From the NCBI GenBank assembly GCA_905234765.1, contig CAJOIF010000053.1:1-16088 (forward strand): a stretch of DNA of 16,088 nt, read 5' to 3'. The stretch comes from an uncultured Bacteroidales bacterium (GTDB lineage: Bacteria; Bacteroidota; Bacteroidia; Bacteroidales; F082). Made by a program: the position numbers and the translations under genes. The notes beneath the pieces are model-generated. The model was not told the origin of the DNA, made no database searches, and saw only the letters and a list, made by a program, of their open reading frames with translations. Of the stretch, positions 6,480 through 13,500 are shown in pieces; within the stretch, counting starts at the first letter, position 1, and every line of letters starts with the position of its first letter.

Positions 6480-6509
6480 CAAAAATACAAAATCAATACA
6501 AACATCAAA
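6480..6509 (-). promoter_or_regulatory. Bacteroidetes-type promoter for the DUF1016-pfkB cluster
   Basis: Minus-strand TTTG (6509 to 6506), an 18-base spacer and TATTTTTG (6487 to 6480) fit the consensus. Transcription would start near 6473, about 27 nt before the ATG at 6446. The -33 half overlaps the stop codon of vsr copy 1. Confidence 0.55.
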
Positions 6510-7068
6510 GAATAGTTAGATTTATTTTTTCTTCCGCCGCCATTGGCAGGTTGCCCGCTTCTTCGTTTTGATGGTAGATGAAGGGTTTGTGTGTTTGGTA
6601 GAGCGACAGCAGTTTCTCGTTGAGTAGGAGCTCCACCTCGCCCATGGTGCGTTCCAGGCGATCGGCCTTGAGCTGGCACTCCCAGATGACGATCACTTGC
6701 CATCCGTTATCACGGAGCAATTGGTAATTCTCGCGGTCGCGTTGCTGGTTTCTTTGAATCTTGTTTATCCAAAACTCCGTATTGGTTTGAGGTATTTTAC
6801 AACAGTTCGACCCAATTACTCCTAACTCCTCACTCCTAACTCCTAACTCCACGTGGTGTCCATGCCAGAAGCATCCGTTGACAAAAATGGCCGTATGGTA
6901 GCGGCGCATTACGATGTCGGGCTTCCCGGGGACGCCTTTCACGTTGAGGCGGTAGCGGTAGCCGTGACGCCACAGCCATTGCCGCACCTTCAGCTCAGGC
7001 TTGGTGTTGCGGCTGCGGATGTGCGACATGCAGTGGTGCCGTTGTTCGGGTGTCATTCGATCGGTCAT
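6505..7068 (-). CDS. vsr: Very short patch repair endonuclease, copy 1, with repeat insertion
   Basis: A 187-residue Vsr-family endonuclease, which nicks 5' of the T in T:G mismatches made by deamination of 5-methylcytosine. Visible marks are MSHIRSRNTKPELKVRQWLW (14-33), GKPDIVM (48-54) with the catalytic Asp51, GCFWHGHH (65-72), CKIPQTNTEFW (90-100) and VIVIWECQ (125-132). Residues about 74-85 (ELGVRSEELGVI) come from the repeat at 6818-6850 and lie between zinc-ligand positions (His of FWHGH and the following Cys) known from E. coli Vsr. The start at 7068 is fixed by homology to copy 2 and to the family; a longer in-frame reading upstream overlaps the YdeI gene and is not real. It follows the YdeI gene by 23 bp. 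No cytosine methylase gene is nearby. Confidence 0.85.
   Translation of the reverse strand: MTDRMTPEQRHHCMSHIRSRNTKPELKVRQWLWRHGYRYRLNVKGVPGKPDIVMRRYHTAIFVNGCFWHGHHVELGVRSEELGVIGSNCCKIPQTNTEFWINKIQRNQQRDRENYQLLRDNGWQVIVIWECQLKADRLERTMGEVELLLNEKLLSLYQTHKPFIYHQNEEAGNLPMAAEEKINLTIL
6818..6850 (-). repeat. GGAGTTA-type low-complexity repeat, copy B, inserted in vsr
   Basis: The minus strand reads GGAGTTAGGAGTTAGGAGTG then AGGAGTTAGGAGT. It contains the 16-base core GTGAGGAGTTAGGAGT found at 109-132. Vsr copy 2 lacks it: there GGACAC is followed after a few bases by CTGCTGTAAAATACC, matching the sequence on the far side of the repeat here (CTGTTGTAAAATACC). This marks the tract as an insertion of roughly 35-45 bases. 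Confidence 0.8.
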
Positions 7069-7091
7069 CTTATTTGTATTTCCATAATCAT

Positions 7092-7667
7092 CTATCCCAG
7101 CCTTCCGAAATCGCTCCAGCCGGATTGCATCTTGCCGTTGTGGCAGTCGTCGATGAACTTCCGCAGGGTTTTGAAGGCATAGTCTTCGCGTTTGGTGTGA
7201 TAGTAATGCTGTATGCGGTCCACCTTGATGCGGCGGTAGTTCTCGGGGAAGGATCGGTAATGCTTCCAGGCCTGCCTGTCGGCCTTGATGGCGTTGATAA
7301 CCCATTCCTCGTAGACGAAATGCGACGGGTCGATGTCGGGGATGACGGCAAGTCCCGCGGGCGTCATCTCACCCGTCGCTACGAGGCGGCGGCAGCGCAC
7401 GAGGTTCTGCTCGCACCAGTTGCTGCCTTTACGGCGCGGCGTGAAGTGCTGGATGGGCTTCCCGTCGTCGATACGTTTCATGGTGCTGTCGATCCACCCG
7501 AAGCAGAGCGCCACCTCGACGGCGTCAACGTAGTGCACCACGCCGGGGCAGTCGGCTTCCGCCCGGTTGATGCGCAGCCAGAAGTCGGAGGCCTTGTCGT
7601 GGTTCTCCTGGTACCACCGGTACAGTTCCTCGCGGGAGTGGATGTCAAGCAGGGTAGTGATTTCCAT
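7092..7667 (-). CDS. YdeI/OmpD-associated family protein
   Basis: A 191-residue protein of the YdeI/OmpD-associated (PF13376-type) family. Marks are LYRWYQENHDKASDFWLRIN (15-34), VHYVDAVEVALCFGWIDSTM (44-63), FTPRRKGSNWCEQNLVRCRR (75-94) and GEMTPAGLAVI (98-108). The C-terminal region has the family's WKHYRSFPENYRR and DRIQHYYHTKR. Relatives have been linked to bacteriocin or peptide resistance, but no biochemical role is settled. No signal peptide is seen, so it is likely cytoplasmic. It is the first gene of a two-gene unit with vsr copy 1, 23 bp downstream, and has a plausible promoter 130 bp upstream. Confidence 0.8.
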   Translation of the reverse strand: MEITTLLDIHSREELYRWYQENHDKASDFWLRINRAEADCPGVVHYVDAVEVALCFGWIDSTMKRIDDGKPIQHFTPRRKGSNWCEQNLVRCRRLVATGEMTPAGLAVIPDIDPSHFVYEEWVINAIKADRQAWKHYRSFPENYRRIKVDRIQHYYHTKREDYAFKTLRKFIDDCHNGKMQSGWSDFGRLG

Positions 7668-7799
7668 GTTCTCTTTTGGTTGTAGGCATCTTACGGCACG
7701 TGCAATACTGTGTCAATAAAATTGATGTAAAATAAAAAAAGCCGACCGTACCAAGCGTTAACAAATTAATGAACACATACGAAATCGACTTTCAGACCG

Positions 7800-7830
7800 C
7801 GAAAGTAACACAAAATTTTGACACCCGCAA
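7800..7830 (-). promoter_or_regulatory. Candidate promoter for the YdeI-vsr unit
   Basis: Minus-strand TTG (7830 to 7828), a 20-base spacer and TACTTTCG (7807 to 7800), one mismatch from TAnnTTTG. The leader to the ATG at 7667 would be about 125 nt. Confidence 0.4.
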
Positions 7831-7923
7831 GGGGTTTCGGCATTTATTGTTAACTTTGCATTTCAGAATAGAAGGAATCATACAGAAGTGCCAACCATAA
7901 CGATTGACACTTTGTTACTCTGT

Positions 7924-7964
7924 TTTGGAAACTTTTTCACAAAAACATTGTTCAAATTACAATT
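7924..7964 (+). repeat. 41-bp direct repeat, copy 1
   Basis: The first 32 bases (TTTGGAAACTTTTTCACAAA then AACATTGTTCAA) are identical to 8713-8744. The next 9 bases (ATTACAATT against TTTGCAATT) differ at two positions. Bases on either side do not match. The copies are 789 bp apart in the same orientation and enclose the nuclease-like ORF. Confidence 0.85.
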
Positions 7965-7982
7965 CGAATTATAATATTGTTG

Positions 7983-7990
7983 TATATTTG
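7983..7990 (+). promoter_or_regulatory. -7 element of candidate promoter for the nuclease-like ORF
   Basis: TATATTTG matches TAnnTTTG and lies 38 bases before the ATG at 8029. No good -33 TTTG is seen at the expected spacing. A second box, TAACTTTG at 7851-7858, lies further upstream, outside the direct repeats. Confidence 0.45.
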
Positions 7991-8028
7991 CAAACTCTTT
8001 CGACTCATATTAAAAACTATACCGAATC

Positions 8029-8577
8029 ATGCCGGAATACGATATCGCAAAAGAATTAGCAAATCTCCACCATGTTAGGGGTGTTGAATTTATTCGTCAG
8101 TTGAAATGGTTGACCCGACTCAATATATTTAAATTGGTTGAAGGCGAAAAAGATATCCTTGCTGCGGAAGCTAGCCATCGTGACGATTGGCCTTCGCTCC
8201 TTGATGCTGCTCGAAAAGCAGTAACTCACGGCAATAAGGTATATATACTCCCAAATCCCAAAGGAACCAAAACCGCCGACTATATTTTTGAAAACAAAGG
8301 GGTCTATAAATTATACGACTTAAAAACGATTTCAGGGAAGGCATCGCTTAGCAACAGACTTGTGGAGTCTGCTGATCAAACAAACAGAGTTCTTGTAAAC
8401 ATCAACACCACGTATAATCCAAGGCTTATGGCCGTACAAATCAAAAAGTACTTCGATGACAATCCTTTGGCCGTCGAAGTGTTGGTCTACAAGGGAAAAA
8501 AGGCCATCCCTGTAACCCGGCGCTTCACCATGAACCCTCTTTATCTATTTCTGTTCAGACAAAAATACATGAAATAA
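8029..8577 (+). CDS. Stand-alone PD-(D/E)XK-like nuclease, CdiA C-terminal tRNase-like
   Basis: A 182-residue protein without signal peptide or membrane segments. The centre reads ILPNPKGTKTADYIFENKGV (73-92) then YKLYDLKTISGKASLSNRLV (93-112) and ESADQTNRVLVNI (113-125). The order Asp84, then Asp97-x-Lys99 on a strand, then a helix with Gln117 and a hydrophobic strand resembles the PD-(D/E)XK nuclease core, and the wording is like toxin domains at the C-terminus of CdiA and some phage head proteins. Here it stands alone. The coding sequence is visibly more AT-rich than its neighbours, suggesting transfer. It lies between 41-bp direct repeats and no immunity gene is adjacent. The fold is an inference; the activity is unproven. 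Confidence 0.5.
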   Translation: MPEYDIAKELANLHHVRGVEFIRQLKWLTRLNIFKLVEGEKDILAAEASHRDDWPSLLDAARKAVTHGNKVYILPNPKGTKTADYIFENKGVYKLYDLKTISGKASLSNRLVESADQTNRVLVNINTTYNPRLMAVQIKKYFDDNPLAVEVLVYKGKKAIPVTRRFTMNPLYLFLFRQKYMK

Positions 8578-8581
8578 AGAA

Positions 8582-8602
8582 AGCCACCTTTTAGGGGTGG
8601 CT
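8582..8602. terminator. Bidirectional hairpin terminator
   Basis: AGCCACC (8582-8588), a 7-base loop and GGTGGCT (8596-8602). It begins 5 bases after the stop of the nuclease-like ORF. On the minus strand the stem is followed by the T-rich TTCTTTATTTC, so it fits best as the terminator of leftward transcripts from the Wadjet operon or from the promoter at 8679; on the plus strand the T-tract is weak. Confidence 0.6.
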
Positions 8603-8678
8603 CTTCTGTAATTTGGGGCAGGGTCGATAAGGGCTTACCCCCACTCGGAAAATACCGGATTAGTCATTTTTGACGTTG

Positions 8679-8708
8679 CAAAGATACGCTTTGTTTTTGA
8701 AATGTCAA
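8679..8708 (-). promoter_or_regulatory. Leftward promoter facing the 3' end of the nuclease-like ORF
   Basis: Minus-strand TTG (8708 to 8706), a 19-base spacer and TATCTTTG (8686 to 8679). Transcription would start near 8672 and run antisense towards the ORF at 8029-8577, with the hairpin at 8582-8602 in its path. No minus-strand gene is served by it. Confidence 0.4.
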
Positions 8709-8712
8709 GGGC

Positions 8713-8753
8713 TTTGGAAACTTTTTCACAAAAACATTGTTCAATTTGCAATT
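8713..8753 (+). repeat. 41-bp direct repeat, copy 2
   Basis: This copy matches 7924-7964 (32 identical bases, then two mismatches in nine). Its right end overlaps the TAA stop of vsr copy 2 (8752-8754), where that gene's C-terminus diverges from copy 1. Confidence 0.85.
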
Positions 8754-9268
8754 ATAGCCTATAGGCGTTTAAATCTTCCGCAGCCATTGGCGGGTTTTCG
8801 GCTTCTTCGTTTTGGCGGTAGACGAAGGGTTTGTGTGTTTGGTAGAGCGACAGTAGTTTTTCGTTGAGCTGGAGTTCCACTTCGCACATGGTGCGTTCCA
8901 TGCGGTCGGGTTGGAGTTGGCATTCCCAGATGACGATCACTTGCCAGCCATTGTCTTTGAGGAGCTGGTAGTTCTGTTGGTTGCGTTGTTGGTTTCGGGT
9001 GATTTTGTTGATCCAGAACTCGGTGTTGGTTTGGGGTATTTTACAGCAGCCCTCGTGTCCATGCCAGAAGCATCCGTTGACGAAGATGGGCGGTATGGTA
9101 GCGGCGCATGACGATGTCGGGTTTCCCGGGGACGCCTTTCACGTTGAGGCGGTAGCGATAGCCGTGGTGCCACAGCCATTGGCGCACTTTCAGCTTGGGC
9201 TTGGTGTTGCGGCTGCGGATGTGCGACATCACGAGGTGGCGCTGGGCTGGGGTGAGGCGGTCGGTCAT
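8752..9268 (-). pseudogene. vsr: Very short patch repair endonuclease, copy 2, frameshifted
   Basis: This second Vsr gene is closely similar to copy 1 along its length. The first 60 residues (MTDRLTPAQRHLVMSHIRSR ... GKPDIVMRRYHTA) include the catalytic Asp51. The frame then breaks at a run of three G (9088-9090 on the plus strand); copy 1 has one base fewer there. In the other frame the rest is intact: NGCFWHGHEGCCKIPQTNTE, then VIVIWECQ, ending AEDLNAYRL. Copy 2 has no repeat insertion in the zinc loop. The ATG (9266-9268) overlaps the TGA of the Nudix gene, so it is the last gene of the Wadjet operon. The last residues differ from copy 1 and the stop touches a direct repeat. A sequencing error could also explain the extra base. 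Confidence 0.8.
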
Positions 9269-9651
9269 GATTTAAGTCTTTCGATGATCGATTTATCCGC
9301 GGGCAGCCATTGTACGGTGTCGAGTTCGTCTTTGCTCAGCCATTTTGCTGCCTCATGTTCGTTCAGGTGCAATGCATCGGAAAGCAATGAGCAGCGGTAG
9401 CAATGCATGGTCAGATGAAACTTGGGATAGTCATACTCCACGGTACAAAGAAACTCGTCCACGTTGATTTCCGTTGACAGTTCTTCGCGGATTTCTCGTT
9501 TCAGAGCGCTCTCTGGTGTTTCACCTGGTTCTATCTTTCCACCGGGGAACTCCCACCAGTCCTTCCATTCGCCGTAGCCTCGCTGGGTGGCAAAGATGCG
9601 GTTGTCCTTGAGGATGATGGCAGCAGAGACTTCTATTTGGTTCGTTTTCAT
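9265..9651 (-). CDS. Nudix hydrolase, MutT-like
   Basis: A 128-residue Nudix pyrophosphohydrolase. The Nudix box runs from Gly38 to about residue 60: GKIEPGE, then TPESALK, REIREEL, matching Gx5Ex7REUxEExGU up to the last glycine position. The preceding WKDWWEFPGG and the small size fit the MutT/8-oxo-dGTP or (deoxy)nucleoside triphosphate pyrophosphohydrolase group. It would hydrolyse a nucleoside triphosphate or related diphosphate to a monophosphate, in the cytoplasm with Mg2+. Its start overlaps the jetD stop (ATGA) and its stop overlaps the vsr start (ATGA), so it is translated together with Wadjet. Its role there could be nucleotide-pool sanitation or control of a nucleotide signal; this is inference. 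Confidence 0.85.
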   Translation of the reverse strand: MKTNQIEVSAAIILKDNRIFATQRGYGEWKDWWEFPGGKIEPGETPESALKREIREELSTEINVDEFLCTVEYDYPKFHLTMHCYRCSLLSDALHLNEHEAAKWLSKDELDTVQWLPADKSIIERLKS

Positions 9652-10511
9652 TCTATATACCCCTCTTGATCATACCCTTTATGATATCGATGAATACAAA
9701 AAATCACTTTTTCAATTCGAGGATCTTCTATTTTCATTTTACCGTATTGCGGCAGTTGATCATCATACCTCTCGCGTTTCCCTTTGGCTATTCTCTTCTC
9801 ATAATCATCTGGAATTAAGAAGGAGCTTCGTTCTCCAAGATAACGATAATACTCGTTCTGGTAGATGGCAACACCTGCTATATCGAGGTCTCCAAAATGT
9901 ACATAACGATTGGGAATGGATTTCAGCCAGTCAATGAGATCGCCATGCTGTTGTTGCGGATAACGCGACACAAACAACAAGCGACTGTTTTGGGGAAAAC
10001 AGTGCGCAAAGAAATATTGCTGACGTCTCACATAACGAAAATTCTCTGCATTCTCCACTCCAACAATGATAATGTCTTCAGGAACTGTGAACGACTGACA
10101 ATCAGAAATGAACACGAAGCTTCCCTCTGGTGGTAGAATGGTGATGGGCTCTCCATTCAGCGTTGCAGGAATGGGCTGATAGCTGTTGACCAAGAATCCT
10201 TGGAAAGTGCGATGCTGCACAAATTTGCTGTCGCCTGTCACATCAACCTGTGAAGACCTGTTTGCCTCTTGCTGTTGCAATAATTTAAGTGTAGCCTCCA
10301 AGTCGCGAATGTCATATTGGCTGGCAAGGTAATGACGGAAACTATTTGCATCAGCAACACGGAAACTCTTTCTGCTTCCATGTTGGACTGTCAGCAATAT
10401 GCCATCGTCCTTCATCTGCTGAAACCAATCGCCATGCAGACAACTGGTAGGAAGAGCTTTTCCTTCTGCCAACTGTATCAGTCGTCCTATGAGTGCTGCG
10501 GTCTTCTTCAT
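9648..10511 (-). CDS. jetD: Wadjet protein JetD, TOPRIM nuclease subunit
   Basis: A 287-residue protein with a topoisomerase-like TOPRIM domain. Candidate metal-binding residues are Glu153 in VGVENAENF and Asp208/Asp210 in HFGDLDIAGVAIY, as in the JetD/MksG C-terminal domain. The end KGYDQEGYIE (278-287) matches the family's closing Gln-Glu motif. The N-terminal 100 residues look like a short winged-helix and linker region; the protein is shorter than many JetD proteins of 370-400 residues. In Wadjet, JetD cuts circular DNA after the JetABC complex has extruded a loop. It overlaps jetC (ATGA) and the Nudix gene (ATGA). The identity rests on domain plus gene order. Confidence 0.85.
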   Translation of the reverse strand: MKKTAALIGRLIQLAEGKALPTSCLHGDWFQQMKDDGILLTVQHGSRKSFRVADANSFRHYLASQYDIRDLEATLKLLQQQEANRSSQVDVTGDSKFVQHRTFQGFLVNSYQPIPATLNGEPITILPPEGSFVFISDCQSFTVPEDIIIVGVENAENFRYVRRQQYFFAHCFPQNSRLLFVSRYPQQQHGDLIDWLKSIPNRYVHFGDLDIAGVAIYQNEYYRYLGERSSFLIPDDYEKRIAKGKRERYDDQLPQYGKMKIEDPRIEKVIFCIHRYHKGYDQEGYIE

Positions 10512-13500
10512 CTGATGGTCAGTAATGTTTTCACAACGGTATTACTTCGCTCGTCCTTGCTAAGCGAGTACGTATATTTGTATGCCTGAGCATTATACGT
10601 CGTGGGAGAACTGTTGATAAGGTTGATGTTTCGCACGTTGGCAAACTTCAGGATACCCTCTACATTGTTAGGATGCAACTTGCCTATCTCGTCCATCATG
10701 CAATGAAGCTTAAAGTCCCCGAACTTGCGGGATGTTTTACGCTTGAAGACATTGATAAGCATGATGTTCACCATCGCCTTCACCAAGATGTCCGTTCCGT
10801 CACTTCCCACATTCGAGAGTTTCTCTACCCAGTTTGTGTCATTGTCGTTCTCCTTGACCTTGAACTCAAGTTTGAATGTGTCGGAAAGCGTTATTTGCTC
10901 TCTTTTCTGTTCTGCATCCAGCATGTCGACAAGAGTCATCAGTAGTTTCACCGCTTGCTCATTGGTGCGGTTCAGGTTGTCCTCATCGGTGAAAAGGTTC
11001 ATTTGCCCGATGTCGTAGCCGTGCTCGTCGTCAAAGTGCTTGATGTTCAAAAGCTGTTGCATCAGACGGTCGTTGCTTTCCACGGCCCGCAACTCTATCT
11101 CTTTAATGACACCGGCAAAGTTGTTTTCCCGGAAGTCGCGATTGATGTCGTTGATGGTGGCACGGATGTCGGCATTATGCTGGTTCAAATCACTCACGTC
11201 ACGTGCAATACGTTTGATGATGGTGGCGTACTGGCGACTGGTGCGCACACGATATTGCTCAATCTTGTTGTTGGTGATGAACTCATTCAGCTCTGCGGCA
11301 AAATCGGTATAGTCTGCATCCACATTGAACTCTGTACGGAAATGGAACGTGTTCTGTGGCGAGAAATTGCCTTTGAACCTGATGACAGATTGTTTGAACT
11401 CCTCGAATTGCCGTTGCTGTGAAGTGATGTGGTCTCGCAGCTCTTCCAAAATGTCGGCCAGCTGTTTTACTGTTTCCTGCCTTCCGGCCGCCAATAGCTC
11501 CGGGGGACATGAAGGATTGTTCATAAAAGAATGAACCTTTTCTATGGCATCCTTCAACTTCTTCTGCTCATCTTGTAGGGAACAAAGCTCTGACGAAAGA
11601 TTAGCTATTCTTTCCTCATACTGTTGTTTGCGTTTCCTGAACTTTTCCTGAAGGTCCTCTATCTTCTGACGAAGCTGCTTACGCTCATCTTTCTTTTGCT
11701 GCTCAAGTTCAAAATAGTCGCGGGTGTCATTCTGCCAAGAGATAAAGTCTGACCGATGCTCGTCGATATATTTCAATTCGTCTGCTATGGTCTGCAACTG
11801 ACTGCGTACAGCCTGCAACAGACTGACATCCACACCCTGTCCTCTCAACTCGGCATCCATCTGGGCATGAAGTTCATTCTTACGCTGCTCGGCGTCTTGC
11901 TCTTTCTTTTTGAGGTCGACATTCACGGCGGCCTTTTGCCGGTTGGTCTCACTCACTATGTCTTTCTGCTGCTTGTCGAATGATTTACGTAAGTCCTCTA
12001 TCTCCTTCTCTCGCAAGGCTGTCAGCGCATCTTTCCGTTTGCTTAACGATTCTATTTCTCTTTCCGCATGGCCAATCTTCTGCTGGAGTTTTGCCTCTTC
12101 CGACTCACGCCATTTCTTCAGGCTGTCCTCCAAAGCGGTCCGTTCCTTCTGGATAATCCCTAACCGATTAGGAATCTGGTTATACTCAGCATCGAGGTTC
12201 ATCTTTTCCACACGTAGCTGTTTCAGCTTTACAGAAGGTTTGCGTTCCAGCTCTGCAACGTCAGCCTCTAATTGTTGCCTGCGAAGCCATATCTGCCTGT
12301 TTAGCTCCTCCGTTTTCTGCTCCAGTTGGGCCTTCTGCGACTTGACTTCCTCTGGAGTTTTTATGGCCTTTTCAATATTCTCCGTGTCAATCTTCAACCC
12401 ATAAATGGTATCAGATGAGTTGACAATCCGGGGATGAAGCGAGGTATTGTAAAGCACGGCATCTTCATCCACCACCTTGCCAATATTCTCTTCCCAGCCG
12501 CTGATATTTTCACCCAACCACTCAATCAGGGAACCTTTTTGGCGACGCAGCAGATCATCAAGTTTTTCTATTTCGATGGACGTCTGTTTGATATTGCCTT
12601 CGAAGGTTGTCACATCCTTGTCGCAAGCAACCTCCAAATCCTTGCGCAGCAGTGCTGTTTCATTGGTGATGCGGTCTATCTCCTGCTGTTTGGCCACAGA
12701 CTCACGATAGAGCTGCTGTCGACGTTCCTTCAGGTCTTTGGTCTTGCGGTCTTGCTCGTCCATCTCTTCCTGATAGGGATTAGACTGTCTCACTCGCTGC
12801 TGCTGTAGTAGAAGGTCACTTTTGTCTTGGCGTGCCTCGTCCAATGATTTCTGGTTTTCTGTCAGCTTTTGCTGATATTGTGAGCGGACTTCTTCCTGCT
12901 TTTCTGCCATCTCATTCTGTAAACGGCCTTGGCTCTTTACCTGCTGGGCATCCAAATCGTTGAGGCGTTGGCTGGTCTGCAGCCGATACTCTCGCAGTTG
13001 GCTATCAACATTCTGTAACAAGGCGTCATACTTCGACTTGACGCTCTGATTCTTACTTGTCAGCGTCTCTTCTTGACGCGCCAAGCCCTGCTGACGAATC
13101 TTCAACTCGCCTTCCTTGCCTATCCGTTCTGCAATCCGTTCAATGCCAATCTCTGCATAATGCTGACGTTTCGCTTTCACTTTTGCCAAGAAGTCGTCAA
13201 GCACAGCTTCGTTGCCTTTCAGACCGTCGCGTTCTTTGGTAAACTTGTCATTCTCCTCTCCTAAAAGACGTTTCTGACGCGATAATTCCTGATTGCAACC
13301 CGACTCCTGTTCTGCCAACAGAGGCAGTCGCTGGGTATCGCGCTCCAAAGCATAGTTCAGCTCACCACACAGCTCGGAGATAATCTTACGGGTGTACTCA
13401 TACTGTGTATATCTGTCGATTACAGCATCAGCGTCAACTTTCACTTTTACCTTGCCGTTCTTCTCCTGTTTATACCATTTCCAAATGTCTTCGTACTGTT

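Larger units (their letters stand above)
7668..8028. other. Divergent intergenic region between the YdeI gene and the nuclease-like ORF
   Basis: This AT-rich 361-bp stretch holds promoters facing both ways, two -7 boxes on the plus strand (TAACTTTG 7851-7858 and TATATTTG 7983-7990), the 10-base palindromes CAAAATTTTG (7811-7820) and AATTCGAATT (7961-7970), and direct repeat 1. A GTG-started frame of 28 codons (7888-7974) is possible but unsupported. I see no RNA gene. Confidence 0.5.

Noticed and set aside
7069..7305. N-terminal extension of vsr copy 1 to a Met at 7305
   Set aside because: The added residues have no family match and are the YdeI gene in another frame; copy 2 and the family start at the equivalent of 7068.
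6505..9268. YdeI gene and nuclease-like ORF as a toxin-antitoxin pair
   Set aside because: They are divergent with 361 bp between them, and YdeI is in a unit with vsr copy 1; no feature of a TA pair is seen.
10673..13264. Several open frames on the plus strand within jetC
   Set aside because: They are shadows of the coiled-coil codons; none has a domain, promoter or spacing of its own.
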